Counted from the stretch's first letter, positions 1 through 8,705 are shown. The stretch: 64,000 nucleotides of DNA from Lachnospiraceae bacterium (GCA_017432565.1 JAFRIW010000026.1:1-64000); one strand, 5' to 3'. Program-made: numbers and translations. The notes: generated by a model not told the origin, from the sequence alone.

Positions 1-204
1 AAGCCAGGTGAACTGTTTCTTCAGTCCGGGCAGCCGCCGGATAAGATCATAGGTACTTAGAACTGTTCCGCTGTCTTTATATGCACCTTCCTTCGCAGAC
101 AGTGCCTCATTATACACAAAGCGGCAGGAGCCAATGGTCTTCAGTATCAGTTCAAGCTGTGCCATATCAGGGTATATTCGATATCTGAAAGCCTTATTAT
201 CCAT
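1..204 (-). CDS. tnpB: TnpB-family RNA-guided nuclease / OrfB transposase, N-terminal part
   Basis: The first 68 codons of a gene that continues past the left edge of the window. The translation starts MDNKAFRYRIYP and contains the signature N-terminal pattern of TnpB/OrfB proteins: a RIYP strand, then GSCRFVYNEAL and a Tyr-rich helix. Members of this family are RNA-guided DNA nucleases carried by IS200/IS605 and IS607 elements. The catalytic RuvC-like part and zinc ribbon lie outside the window, so whether the gene is intact cannot be judged. The start ATG at 204 has a weak AGGAT ribosome site; a TATAAT-like box lies at 244-249. Confidence 0.85.
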   Translation of the reverse strand, partial: MDNKAFRYRIYPDMAQLELILKTIGSCRFVYNEALSAKEGAYKDSGTVLSTYDLIRRLPGLKKQFTWL

Positions 205-340
205 GATGATCCTCACTTATGGCGGAAGAATCGGTACATGTTAATTATATCAGAAATCGAACGCATGTTCTACTATCAAATATTGATTTAGTCGATTCAT
301 CTCACCGCCTGTAGAGGCGGGAGTCTTCTCGACTGGTCGG
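1..340 (-). mobile_element. IS200/IS605-type element, left end (partial)
   Basis: Reading on the minus strand, a host AraC-type gene is cut after a TTTTAT at 341-346. The following DNA has no similarity to that family and leads into a tnpB gene. Just inside the junction is an imperfect palindrome: CTC-CCGCC, loop, GGCGG-t-GAG with one bulged T, flanked by AGTCGA and TCGACT (about 292-337). Bulged hairpins near the ends are typical of IS200/IS605 single-strand transposons. No tnpA is visible; it may be absent or beyond the window. The exact end is inferred from where AraC similarity stops. Confidence 0.65.
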
Positions 341-451
341 ATAAAACGGAGACAGAGCTGCCTTCGCTGCGATCTCTGTGATGTGATCCCCCGTCAGTTT
401 CTGTTCGATGAAATCAATTGACTCCTGAAATCCTTCAATCCAGCTCTGCAT
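302..451 (-). pseudogene. AraC-family regulator, 5' fragment truncated by the IS element
   Basis: A 49-codon frame preceded by a strong GAAGGAGGTG ribosome site. Residues 1-37 (MQSWIEGFQESIDFIEQKLT... to ALSPFY) match the start of GyrI-type AraC regulators, where the first helix-turn-helix normally continues as SPFYFQRIF. Here the match stops right after SPFY and the frame runs 12 codons into the IS end before a TGA. The rest of the helix-turn-helix domain and the effector domain are missing, so the product should not bind DNA. Its former target is unknown. Confidence 0.75.
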
Positions 452-553
452 TCCGCTCACCTCCTTCGCTCACTCTGTTAACAGTATAACAGCCGCCGGG
501 AAAGATGCCCGACATTCTGTGCTCTCTCCGTCAGGCTCCCTGCAGGAAACAGA

Positions 554-1435
554 TCATGTAAAATCAAAGATGCTCATCTGCGGATACTTGTCCGGCAGTT
601 CACTCATATAGGCAAAGCACGCCTCCGGACTGTACAGAATACCATTTTCCTCACAGATCTTCCGGAAGATCTGTGTCAGTTCTCCGGCTCTCGGACTCGG
701 CAGTTCATATGCATTTCCGTAGCGTCTGATATACCGTTCCTTCATCCCGGGAAAATGCCTGTCAAGTGCCGCATAATAATACTCCCGGTCTCCTTCTCTG
801 AGCGTCAGTCCCATCCCGAAATCAATAATACCCTTTACGCCGACCCGGATACATTCATTCAGAATAGACGTGATATTTTCCTCTGTATCATTGATGAACG
901 GAAGAATCGGTGTCATCCACACAATGGTGGAAATCCCTCTCTTCTGCATTTCTTCCAGCACCTCAATCCGCCGTTTTGTATTGCAGACATTCGGCTCCAG
1001 AATCCGGCACAGGTCATCATCATAGGTCGTGAGTGTCATCTGCACCACACACTTTGCGGACTGATTGATCTCATCCAGAAGGTCGATATCCCGAAGAATA
1101 CGGTCTGATTTTGTCTGGATTGCCGCGCCGAAGCCATGCCTCAGAATGATCTCCAGACATTTCCTCGTAAGTCCCAGTTCTTCCTCGATGTGCATGTATG
1201 GATCCGACATCGAACCGGTTCCGATCATGCACTTTTTCCGCTTTGATTTCAGTGCCTGTTCCAGGAGCTCGGGCGCATTCCGTTTGACCTCAATATCCTC
1301 AAACGGATGCGTAAACCGGTAGCATCGGCTTCGGCTGTCACAGTAGATGCAGCCGTGGCTGCACCCGCGGTAAATGTTCATTCCCCAGTGGCTACCGCTG
1401 CCGGTCAGCAGCCCTTTCGCATCAACAAAATGCAT
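554..1435 (-). CDS. SPL-family radical SAM protein
   Basis: A 293-residue protein with an N-terminal iron-sulfur motif C25-x3-C29-x2-C32 (RGCSHGCIYC) that binds the 4Fe-4S cluster and S-adenosylmethionine, followed by a TIM-barrel-like region (MIGTGSMSDPYMHIEEELGLTR). The lineage is the SplB-like/Rv2578c group, related to spore photoproduct lyase in fold but not the lyase itself. Substrate unknown. It is transcribed away from pepT, with 155 bases between the two starts. No additional cluster-binding Cys motif is evident at the C terminus. Confidence 0.8.
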   Translation of the reverse strand: MHFVDAKGLLTGSGSHWGMNIYRGCSHGCIYCDSRSRCYRFTHPFEDIEVKRNAPELLEQALKSKRKKCMIGTGSMSDPYMHIEEELGLTRKCLEIILRHGFGAAIQTKSDRILRDIDLLDEINQSAKCVVQMTLTTYDDDLCRILEPNVCNTKRRIEVLEEMQKRGISTIVWMTPILPFINDTEENITSILNECIRVGVKGIIDFGMGLTLREGDREYYYAALDRHFPGMKERYIRRYGNAYELPSPRAGELTQIFRKICEENGILYSPEACFAYMSELPDKYPQMSIFDFT

Positions 1436-1590
1436 TCTCTCAGATTCCCTTCTTTCTGATCCGATGCCGGTTAGACAACAACAGTATAATATACGTCTGC
1501 CCGGTTTGCATAAGACTCCGGGATGAGCTACACTTCCCTGTGTGAGAGATCCCGCCTCCGGGATAATTTCACGACAGGAAGGGATTTACA

Positions 1591-2823
1591 ATGGGAATGT
1601 TTTATGAAGAAGTAAGAGACCGGCTCCTTGCCTACGCACAGATCGGTACCCAGTCCGCCCGGTTTTCGGGCAGCTGGCCAACCACTGCCTGTCAGTTTGA
1701 CCTGGCCAGGCTTCTGCAGAAGGAACTGCTGGATCTGGGCGCCTCAGATGTATATCTGGATGAAGAGTCCTGTCTGGTTTACGCGAGAATTCCCGGAACC
1801 CTTGCCGGAAAGGACGCCGCTCCTCTGGGTCTTATTGCTCATATGGACACAGCTCCGGATGCCCCAGGGGCTCCTGTAAAGCCCTGGGTTCTGGAGAACT
1901 ATGACGGGGGCGATGTTGTCCTGAATCCGGAAAAGGGGATCGTCATGAAGGCTGCGGAGTACCCGAGTCTTTCTTCCTATCCCGGTCAGGATCTGGTTCT
2001 GACCGACGGAACCACCCTTCTTGGCGGAGACGACAAGGCCGCAATCGCAGCTCTGATGACTCTGGCAGCCTATTACTGCTCTCATCCGGAAGTCTCCCAC
2101 TGCCCCGTCTGTCTGGCATTTACGCCGGATGAAGAAGTGGGCGGTCTGGCCCGGGATCTGGATCTTGCCAGGTTCGGTGCTCCCTGTGCTTATACGCTGG
2201 ACGGGGATCATCTTGGCTGGTACATGGATGAGACCTTCAACGCCGCCGGCGCTCATGTGAAGATACGCGGAAAAAGCGTTCATACCGGAACCGCCAAAGG
2301 CATCCTTGTCAATGCCGTGGACATTGCCTCCGGGTTTATGGAAAAGCTTCCCCGGGAAGAAAAGCCCCGGTATACGGAAGGAACCCAGGGGTTCTTCCAT
2401 ATGGTATCCTGTCAGGCAGTCTGCGAGGAGGCGGATCTGGAACTGATCATCCGGGATTTTGACGCCGCTGCCTTTGAGGAAAGAAAGGATCTCCTTCGCA
2501 CCATCACGGCCTCTCTGAACGAGATCTGGGGAGAGGGAACCGTGACCCTGACCATCTATGACCAGTACCGGAATATGAAAGAAGTTCTGGACAGCTATCC
2601 TCACCTCGTGGAAGATCTGAAAGCCGCGATCCGGGCGGCCGGTCTGGCTCCTGTCAGTCAGCCTTTCCGGGGCGGAACCGACGGAGCAGCTCTCTGCTTC
2701 CGCGGGCTTCCCTGCCCCAACCTCTCAGCCGGCTATGAAAATGCCCACAGCCGCTTTGAGTATGTCCCCATTCAGTCCATGGAAAAGAACGTGGAGATCC
2801 TTCTTCATCTCTGCGCCAGGTGA
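1591..2823 (+). CDS. pepT: Peptidase T (tripeptide aminopeptidase)
   Basis: A 410-residue M20B zinc aminopeptidase that removes the N-terminal residue from tripeptides in the cytoplasm. Visible metal and catalytic elements are HMDTAPD (H84, D86), the GGDDKAA segment (D147), DEEVG around 180-183, and near the C terminus NAHSRFEYV. Length matches the family (about 405-410). The ATG is preceded by GGAAGGGA. It is a single plus-strand gene that converges on the acetyltransferase gene at 2838. Confidence 0.93.
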   Translation: MGMFYEEVRDRLLAYAQIGTQSARFSGSWPTTACQFDLARLLQKELLDLGASDVYLDEESCLVYARIPGTLAGKDAAPLGLIAHMDTAPDAPGAPVKPWVLENYDGGDVVLNPEKGIVMKAAEYPSLSSYPGQDLVLTDGTTLLGGDDKAAIAALMTLAAYYCSHPEVSHCPVCLAFTPDEEVGGLARDLDLARFGAPCAYTLDGDHLGWYMDETFNAAGAHVKIRGKSVHTGTAKGILVNAVDIASGFMEKLPREEKPRYTEGTQGFFHMVSCQAVCEEADLELIIRDFDAAAFEERKDLLRTITASLNEIWGEGTVTLTIYDQYRNMKEVLDSYPHLVEDLKAAIRAAGLAPVSQPFRGGTDGAALCFRGLPCPNLSAGYENAHSRFEYVPIQSMEKNVEILLHLCAR

Positions 2824-2837
2824 AAACCGCTGACGGA

Positions 2838-3599
2838 CTACAGTTCCGGCCTGAAGCCTGCGGCCAGCTGCAGGAACTTTTTCCCGCTCATCTGCTCGTT
2901 CGTGATGTACTCCCCGTCATGAAACAGCGCATAATTTGTGATCGGCGTCGGGGCATTCTGTGCTTCTTCCCTGCTCCCGATGTGGATTGCGTGAAACGGG
3001 ATATCGTTCTCTGCAGCAGTCTGCTCAAGAACCGGCACATATTTTGCATTGAACGGACACTGGCTGGTGTAATACAGAACAAATCCTTTCTCATCTGTGC
3101 GGGGATGCTTCGCGCTCTCCCGAAACTGCGGCTTTTCCGCATCCGTTCCGAAAGGCAGGTACCACAGCTGAATCCCGTTATCCGCCTCATCACAGACGGA
3201 AAACCCCTTATACTTCAGGAACTTCGGATCCGCCAGAAACGGTTTTTTCTTCGCGGCGGCCAGAATGCACAGTCCTTTCTTTCCCTTCTCCTTACTGTCT
3301 TCCATACAGGCACTCAGCAGGTCTGTGGAGTATCCGTGTCCCTTGAAGGAGCCGGATACCCAGAGACAGTCAATATACATATATCCGTCGGCATTGATCG
3401 GAACCCACGCGTTCTCCGCCGGGATGTATTCGATAAAGCACTTTCCCCGCTCCGCACTCTTCAGGAAGACAAGCCCCTCATCAAATCTCTCAGCCAGCCA
3501 TGCCTTCTTTGATGAAACCTGCACATCCTTATTGTTTGAGATGGCACAGCAGATATGTTCCTTTTCCAAATTGTCCTTCGTTACCCGGATGTATTCCAT
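2838..3599 (-). CDS. GNAT acetyltransferase with C-terminal YoaP-like domain
   Basis: A 253-residue two-domain protein. The first half is a GNAT fold (WVSGSFKGHGYSTDLLSACMEDSKEKGKKGLCIL; the GHGYST loop is the acetyl-CoA site). The second half, from about residue 150, is a YoaP-like segment with a Cys-containing YYTSQCPFNAKYVP stretch. Such fusions are widespread in Clostridia, with unknown acceptor substrates. The ATG is preceded by GGAGG. The gene ends convergently with pepT. Confidence 0.82.
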   Translation of the reverse strand: MEYIRVTKDNLEKEHICCAISNNKDVQVSSKKAWLAERFDEGLVFLKSAERGKCFIEYIPAENAWVPINADGYMYIDCLWVSGSFKGHGYSTDLLSACMEDSKEKGKKGLCILAAAKKKPFLADPKFLKYKGFSVCDEADNGIQLWYLPFGTDAEKPQFRESAKHPRTDEKGFVLYYTSQCPFNAKYVPVLEQTAAENDIPFHAIHIGSREEAQNAPTPITNYALFHDGEYITNEQMSGKKFLQLAAGFRPEL

Positions 3600-3670
3600 T
3601 TGCTCAGTCCTCCCTCACTCTGATCGGATGCCGGATCACGATCTTCAGCTTCTCCGGAGCAGTTTTGATC

Positions 3671-4579
3671 CTATTCCGTATAAATCCGCAATGTTTCCTC
3701 CGCATTTCTTCTGAGCATGTCCCGCGCGCCTGCCGGCTCCAACACCTCGACTTTTGCCCCAAAGGTCATCAGCCATGTCACCAAGTTATCCAGGTCTGTA
3801 TAACCCGCCGAAAAAAGCAGCCGCCCGTCGTCCGCTTCCGTATAACAGTCGGGGCCGAAATCCTCGACCAGCCGCCATTTCATCTCCGGTGCAAACAGTG
3901 CCCTGACCTGAATCTCACCCGGAAAGATCTTCTCGCACGACAGGTCCGGCACAGGCGCATCCCGACAAACAAAATCCGACTCCGTTTCTGCAGCACAGTC
4001 CATGCGATTCAGCTTGAACAGCCTGTAATCCCTGCGGCTTGTGCACCAGCCCCATACATACCAGCTTGACCAGTGAAAAACAAGATAGTACGGCTCTATT
4101 GTTCTGGTACTTTCTCCCGACGGTGAATAATACCTGAACTGAAGAAGATGTCTGTTCTCTATCGCACTCTGAATGACTTCGATCTTCGGAGCAAGAGAGC
4201 CTTTATACCATGAAGAAAGGTCAATCAGCATGGAATCTCTGCCGCTGACAAATTCAGATGATCCGGCCTGTACCTTCTCCATCAGCCGGCTGTAACAGCT
4301 GCTGCCGCTCACACTGTCCAGGCTCCTCAGTCCGGCAAGGATCATCTGCATTTCTTTTGATGTCAGAATCGTCCTGTCCACGCGGTAGCCATCCATGATG
4401 CTGATCCCGCCGCCGGTGCCCTGGATAGTCCTGACAGGAATTCCCGCCTTACAGAGAACTTCTATGTCCCTGTTGATTGTCCTGCGGGAAACCTCGAACC
4501 TCTCCGCCAGTCTGGGGGCTGTTGTCTTCTCTTCCTGCAGTAAGATAGACAGTATTCCGATCAGTCTGTCTGTTTTCAT
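3671..4579 (-). CDS. YafY/DeoR-type HTH transcriptional regulator with WYL domain
   Basis: A 302-residue regulator. The N-terminal winged helix-turn-helix (residues about 1-60, RLAERFEVSRRTINRDIEVLCKAGIPV) is followed by a WYL ligand-sensing domain (LQFRYYSPSGESTRTIEPYYLVFHWSSWYVWGWC) and a WCX-like C-terminal extension. WYL domains bind nucleotides, nucleic acids or other small ligands. A consensus-like -10 box and a long inverted repeat lie directly upstream, which suggests self-control. The adjacent acetyltransferase gene at 2838-3599 could also be a target. Confidence 0.88.
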   Translation of the reverse strand: MKTDRLIGILSILLQEEKTTAPRLAERFEVSRRTINRDIEVLCKAGIPVRTIQGTGGGISIMDGYRVDRTILTSKEMQMILAGLRSLDSVSGSSCYSRLMEKVQAGSSEFVSGRDSMLIDLSSWYKGSLAPKIEVIQSAIENRHLLQFRYYSPSGESTRTIEPYYLVFHWSSWYVWGWCTSRRDYRLFKLNRMDCAAETESDFVCRDAPVPDLSCEKIFPGEIQVRALFAPEMKWRLVEDFGPDCYTEADDGRLLFSAGYTDLDNLVTWLMTFGAKVEVLEPAGARDMLRRNAEETLRIYTE

Positions 4580-4612
4580 TCTTTCTCACGCTCCATGCAT
4601 ATCGTAGCAGGT

Positions 4613-4640
4613 TAAACACGACATCAGTATGTCATGTTTA
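4613..4640. promoter_or_regulatory. 12-bp-arm inverted repeat, likely operator of the WYL regulator
   Basis: Two 12-base arms (TAAACACGACAT and ATGTCATGTTTA) are separated by four bases and match at 11 of 12 positions. The repeat begins at the downstream edge of a TATAAT box and therefore covers the predicted transcription start of the regulator gene, the expected place for a repressor site. Confidence 0.6.
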
Positions 4641-4645
4641 TTATA
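4640..4645 (-). promoter_or_regulatory. -10 box for the WYL regulator gene
   Basis: A perfect TATAAT on the minus strand, about 60 bases before the ATG of the regulator gene. The -35 region (TACTGA with 16-base spacing) is poor, so an activator or extended contacts may be involved. Confidence 0.5.
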
Positions 4646-4672
4646 GCGTGATCATCTTTTTTCAGTATACAG

Positions 4673-4716
4673 AAAAAAAACCTGCGGACATCCGGATCTT
4701 TCCCGATATCCGCAGG
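4673..4716 (-). terminator. Rho-independent terminator after the GNAT gene
   Basis: Minus strand: CCTGCGGA and TCCGCAGG pair around an inner partially paired loop, followed by eight Ts (4673-4680). It lies eight bases beyond the stop codon of the acetyltransferase and closes the long minus-strand operon. Confidence 0.85.
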
Positions 4717-4723
4717 CTCCGTA

Positions 4724-5278
4724 TTACTCAGTTTCCTCCGCTCCGCCCCTCCGGAGCCAGTCATCTTTTGTCATCAGGTTGACGTGTCCTGTCCGTTTCT
4801 CATGCATGAGCGGAACATCGACCCCCTCCGTGGTCCACTGATAGCGGAAGCCGCATTTCTCCTGCACACGCTTTGATTTGAGATTCCCGTCATAGTAGCC
4901 GCACCAGACCTTCTGCATGCCAAGATCCTCGAAAGCATGCCGCAGCATCTCTTCTGCTGCCTCCGGCATGATTCCCTGTCCCCAGAAAGGTCTCCCCAGC
5001 CAGTAGCCCAGTTCACACTCGTCATCATTTTCCGCCAGATCCGTGTGGCCGTTCAGCTTCAGTTCAATTGCCCCGATCGCTTTACGATCTGTCTTCAGAC
5101 AGATCGCATATGCTTCCGCGCCGTTAAACACATTCCGGATCACATTGAGGCTCTCCTCAACGCTCTGATGCGGCGGCCATCCGGCAATCGGACCGACAGC
5201 CGGGTCTTTCGCATATTCATATAGGTTCTCCGCGTCACTTTCCTCCCAGCGCCGCAGAATCAGTCTCTCTGTCTCCAT
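4724..5278 (-). CDS. RimJ/RimL-type GNAT N-acetyltransferase
   Basis: A 184-residue single-domain GNAT enzyme. It begins METERLILRRW, typical of the RimJ/RimL (Acetyltransf_3) group. The acetyl-CoA loop region is ELGYWLGRPFWGQGIMPEAAEEM and the C-terminal strand is SKRVQEKCGFRY. The substrate may be a protein N terminus or a small amine and cannot be read from sequence. It is the last gene before the terminator at 4673. Confidence 0.85.
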   Translation of the reverse strand: METERLILRRWEESDAENLYEYAKDPAVGPIAGWPPHQSVEESLNVIRNVFNGAEAYAICLKTDRKAIGAIELKLNGHTDLAENDDECELGYWLGRPFWGQGIMPEAAEEMLRHAFEDLGMQKVWCGYYDGNLKSKRVQEKCGFRYQWTTEGVDVPLMHEKRTGHVNLMTKDDWLRRGGAEETE

Positions 5279-5316
5279 CCTTTTCTCCCCTGTTTCATCT
5301 GTCCGTGATCCGTGCC

Positions 5317-6033
5317 TTATTTTGCCCGGAAAACCGGCGTGCTCTCAGCCTCGCCTGTCATCATGATACTGTCCGCCTCCACGCGGCAGCTGTAACAGAC
5401 GACCTGTACGCCTGCCTGCACAGCGCGGATCAGGGCCCGCCCGAATTCCGGCTGCGTGGCATCATTCGGAAGCACCCTGTGAATGCCGTTCATCTGAATC
5501 ACAAAAGCGATCTCACAGTGATAGCCTTCCTTCGCCGCAGCAGCCAGTTCGTTAAGGTGCTTCACCCCCCGCTCAGTCGGGGCGTCCGGGAAGAGCCCGG
5601 TCCCGCACTCCGTCTCCGCCGCCAGCGTGCAGCCCTTTACTTCCGTCAGATACTTCTCTCCCCCGCGCTCCATGTAGAAATCAAATCTGGAACTGCCGTA
5701 AGTATGCTCCGGTTTCACCCAATCGTAGTCCAGGCTCATGAGATGCCGCTTCATCAGTTCGTTCGGCGCAAGGCTGTCTATATTGACCCATCCGAATCCG
5801 GGTCTGAAGACGGAAATCAGATCCCAGGCCGTCTTCCGGTCCGGTCCGGCCGCTTTCTGAAGGGTGACACGGGCCTGCGGAACCAGGAGTTCCTCCAGGC
5901 GGCCGGTATTCTTTACGTGAACCCGCTCAGGATATCCGTTAATCAGCACCTGTGCGGCAAAGCGATTCAGCCGGCGGACAAACAACGCTTCAACTGTATT
6001 TTCATATCGAAGAACTGATCCTGCTGTGTCCAT
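5317..6033 (-). CDS. sfsA: DNA/RNA nuclease SfsA family
   Basis: A 238-residue protein with the SfsA layout: an N-terminal OB-like region (FVRRLNRFAAQVLINGYPERVHVKNTGRLEELL) and a C-terminal nuclease-like core with SRFDFYMERGGEKYLTEVKGCTL. SfsA was first described as a sugar-fermentation stimulation protein and later as a nuclease in E. coli; its physiological role is uncertain. The gene starts eight bases after the nitroreductase stop. Confidence 0.9.
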   Translation of the reverse strand: MDTAGSVLRYENTVEALFVRRLNRFAAQVLINGYPERVHVKNTGRLEELLVPQARVTLQKAAGPDRKTAWDLISVFRPGFGWVNIDSLAPNELMKRHLMSLDYDWVKPEHTYGSSRFDFYMERGGEKYLTEVKGCTLAAETECGTGLFPDAPTERGVKHLNELAAAAKEGYHCEIAFVIQMNGIHRVLPNDATQPEFGRALIRAVQAGVQVVCYSCRVEADSIMMTGEAESTPVFRAK

Positions 6034-6041
6034 TTTCCGTA

Positions 6042-6860
6042 TCAGAAATCAAACCGGACGCTTGCAGCATACTCCACGTGCTCCGGCACTGTAATGCCCG
6101 GATCACTGACATGCACCTGCGGTTTCTTTCCCATTTCTTCCAGTCCCATCACAAAATGACACAGCGCAATGCCCACGTCAATTCTCTGAAGGTCTCCGGT
6201 GGCATCACTGACATAGCCCTTGTCCTGCTTCTCATAGAAATGCGCCTGTCCGTCCTTCAGGATGATCCGCCACGGCTGTTTGTTAACTGCAGAAGGCGCC
6301 CACCGGACCATTTCGATCAGTTCGGCCAGATCCTGCGCCTGCTGACCGCCGAGCGGTTTGCCGAAAGCCCCGTCGAAGAACAGGGTTTCAGCCGGCATCC
6401 GGCTGTCAGCCCCTACACCCTTCCGCATCAGCGTCTCCCGTACAGATTTCTTCCCTGCAGGATATCCCAGTGGGCTGATGATCGGCATCCGCTCTCCTTC
6501 ACCGAGGGCCGCGGCCTTTTCAAACAGCTCTCTTTTCATGGTGCCGCCGATCCAGGTTGTGCCGATTCCCATCGCCTGTGCATGGAGTACAAACCGTTCG
6601 AAAGCATATCCGAAAGCTACATCCGCACAGGGCATCTTCCGGACAATGCCTGCGACATACAGCTTTTCCCCGGACAGCACCGGGCTCGAGAGGCCGTGCT
6701 CTCCGGCATCCAGAAAGACAAACCGCACCGGAACATCAAAAGGATTCGTAATTTCTGCGGCATAATTTTTCAGTTCATTCAGATCCGCTTCCGACAGCTT
6801 TCTGCCGTCGAAGGTCCGGACGCTCTTTCTCCCTCTGATAATATTCAGCAGTTCAGACAT
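6042..6860 (-). CDS. Nitroreductase-family flavoprotein
   Basis: A 272-residue protein starting MSELLNIIRGRKSVRTFDGR, the classic FMN-binding start of the nitroreductase family. The core WAPSAVNKQPWRII is the second flavin-binding segment. It probably uses NAD(P)H to reduce an unknown acceptor in the cytoplasm. A longer frame exists upstream, but the ATG at 6860 has a GAGGAGG site that overlaps the stop of the transporter gene, indicating translational coupling. Confidence 0.88.
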   Translation of the reverse strand: MSELLNIIRGRKSVRTFDGRKLSEADLNELKNYAAEITNPFDVPVRFVFLDAGEHGLSSPVLSGEKLYVAGIVRKMPCADVAFGYAFERFVLHAQAMGIGTTWIGGTMKRELFEKAAALGEGERMPIISPLGYPAGKKSVRETLMRKGVGADSRMPAETLFFDGAFGKPLGGQQAQDLAELIEMVRWAPSAVNKQPWRIILKDGQAHFYEKQDKGYVSDATGDLQRIDVGIALCHFVMGLEEMGKKPQVHVSDPGITVPEHVEYAASVRFDF

Positions 6861-6864
6861 TTTT

Positions 6865-8691
6865 TCATTCCTCCTCGTTTTTCTTCTGCGGTTCGCTGCC
6901 TGCATCATTTCCGGATCCGATCCGGATGATGGTCGTATTCATTCCGTACAGGCGATAGTATTTGATTTCCTTCGCCGCAGAGCTGATGATCTTCATTCCG
7001 ATGGCGGCAAAGGGATCTGTCTCGTCTGTCAGCATTCTCGCCATTGTGTTCAGATTAAACGCCGCTCCGTTGTCCCTGACCCGCATAATCAGATCCTCTC
7101 CGGAAAGCGTCACCCGGATCTCGGCAATGGATCTGACCTTTCTGCGGCGCTCTTCGTTGCCGTGCTGAATGATATTGGTCAGAATTTCCTCGATGCAGAC
7201 GGAAGAGAAGAAAGCAGTCCGCTGATCGAAGTGATGCCCTTTGCAGAACAGCCACACCTGTTCGCTCGCCAGCACACATTCCTCCATCGTATCAACCGGA
7301 TAAGCAATCATATTGCGCACGGACGGATAGAAGGAATCATCCAGCCCCATAAAGTCCCGCACGGAAAAGCGCAGATGTTTCACGCCGCCGCTCTGCCGGA
7401 GATAATAAAGCAGGATGACGAATATTTTGGAAACAGGGAAAGCGGCAAATACACCGCGGATGCCGAACGGGACAGAAAGGATAAAGGCAAACGCTGTCAG
7501 ACAGACCATGTTGACCGCCATTTCCATCAGCTGCGCATCCTGGGATTTTCCGATTGCCTGCAGATAGCTGACTCTTGAATAGATCAGCGCATTCGGCAGA
7601 ATACCGGCGATAATGCACCGTATTGCAAAGATCAGCAGCGGATAGGCACTGCTCTGCGAAGAGATGAAAATCCCGGCGATCAGGTTGATAAATACAGCCA
7701 GCACACCCATCGTCACCAGCGAAGAGATCAGATTGTAGCGGTGCCCCAGATAAACAGCGCCCTCCATCTCCTCTCCGTTCTGTTCTCCGTAGCCGATTCC
7801 GGCGAGAACGCCCACCGCACCGGCGATGCCGACGGCAATCACATCGACAAAATCCATGATGGTTCCGTTGACTGTCATAACAGACATGGCCGCATTCCCG
7901 CCGATCACAATCACCAGAATATTGAGAATCCACACCCGGATCATACTGGCAACGGCATGTGCCGCCTGCGGCAGTCCCAGCCGGATGACTTCCAGTATAT
8001 CCGCACTGTTGACCCGGACAGCCTCCAGACGGATCAGGCACTTTTTGTCTGCAAAATGTGTCAGCAGCACGCACAGTGAGATGATGACCGACAGCGATGA
8101 CCCCAGACCGATTCCGAACAGTCCCCAGTGTTTCACCGCGACAACAAAATCAAAAAGAATGTTGGAAACGCACCCGGCGACAGATGAAATCATGACCAGC
8201 CTGCTGCCGTTGTCCAGAATGATAATCGGTGTGAGAACGGACATCGCCACAAACGGGAAGAGTTCGATGCCCAGGCCGTACAGGTATTGCGAGACCGTTC
8301 CCTGCAGATCGGCAGCATTCCCTCTGGCGCCGAACAGAAAGGCCATCTGCGGGACTCTCAGCATAATGACAGCCGTCAGAATGCCCAGAATGATACCTGC
8401 GCACAGAAGCACTTCACTGACCCATCTGCTGACCTGTTCGATCCGGCCGCGCCCCATCTCATGTGAACAGATTGTCTGAAGGCCGACGGCCAGGCAGCTG
8501 GCAGGAATACCGACCAGGAAAAAGAACGGGCCTGTAATACCCACTGCCGCGATTTCCCGCTCGCCCATAAAAACACAGACGACAATGGAATCGACCGTGA
8601 GCGCGACAATCTGAGACATTTCCGTAAAGACGGCCGTGATAAAGGCCATCAGAAACATTTTTTTCTGCAGATCGTTCACATAAGGTTTCAT
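6865..8691 (-). CDS. MATE-family transporter fused to a C-terminal histidine-kinase-type ATPase domain
   Basis: A 608-residue fusion. Residues about 1-440 form a 12-helix MATE-like exporter with two homologous halves. Residues about 470-600 form a GHKL/HATPase_c_2 domain like those of anti-sigma factors (RsbW type): the N-box-like EEILTNIIQHGNE and the G1-like VRDNGAAF are visible. No phospho-accepting His domain is present. The substrate is unknown. The upstream frame begins with GTG at 8709, but ATG at 8691 has the better ribosome site (AAGGAAAAGG). The gene is coupled to its neighbours on both sides. Confidence 0.8.
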   Translation of the reverse strand: MKPYVNDLQKKMFLMAFITAVFTEMSQIVALTVDSIVVCVFMGEREIAAVGITGPFFFLVGIPASCLAVGLQTICSHEMGRGRIEQVSRWVSEVLLCAGIILGILTAVIMLRVPQMAFLFGARGNAADLQGTVSQYLYGLGIELFPFVAMSVLTPIIILDNGSRLVMISSVAGCVSNILFDFVVAVKHWGLFGIGLGSSLSVIISLCVLLTHFADKKCLIRLEAVRVNSADILEVIRLGLPQAAHAVASMIRVWILNILVIVIGGNAAMSVMTVNGTIMDFVDVIAVGIAGAVGVLAGIGYGEQNGEEMEGAVYLGHRYNLISSLVTMGVLAVFINLIAGIFISSQSSAYPLLIFAIRCIIAGILPNALIYSRVSYLQAIGKSQDAQLMEMAVNMVCLTAFAFILSVPFGIRGVFAAFPVSKIFVILLYYLRQSGGVKHLRFSVRDFMGLDDSFYPSVRNMIAYPVDTMEECVLASEQVWLFCKGHHFDQRTAFFSSVCIEEILTNIIQHGNEERRRKVRSIAEIRVTLSGEDLIMRVRDNGAAFNLNTMARMLTDETDPFAAIGMKIISSAAKEIKYYRLYGMNTTIIRIGSGNDAGSEPQKKNEEE

Positions 8692-8705
8692 AGAAGCCTT
8701 TTCCT

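Noticed and set aside
205..340. The hairpin near 300-337 as the guide-RNA end of a plus-strand TnpB
   Set aside because: tnpB lies on the minus strand reading away from this hairpin and no plus-strand tnpB ends here, so it is read as the left end of the minus-strand element.
1744..2604. A 286-residue frame opposite pepT
   Set aside because: It is antisense to a fully supported PepT gene and has no ribosome site or domain signal; it is a product of GC-rich codon use.
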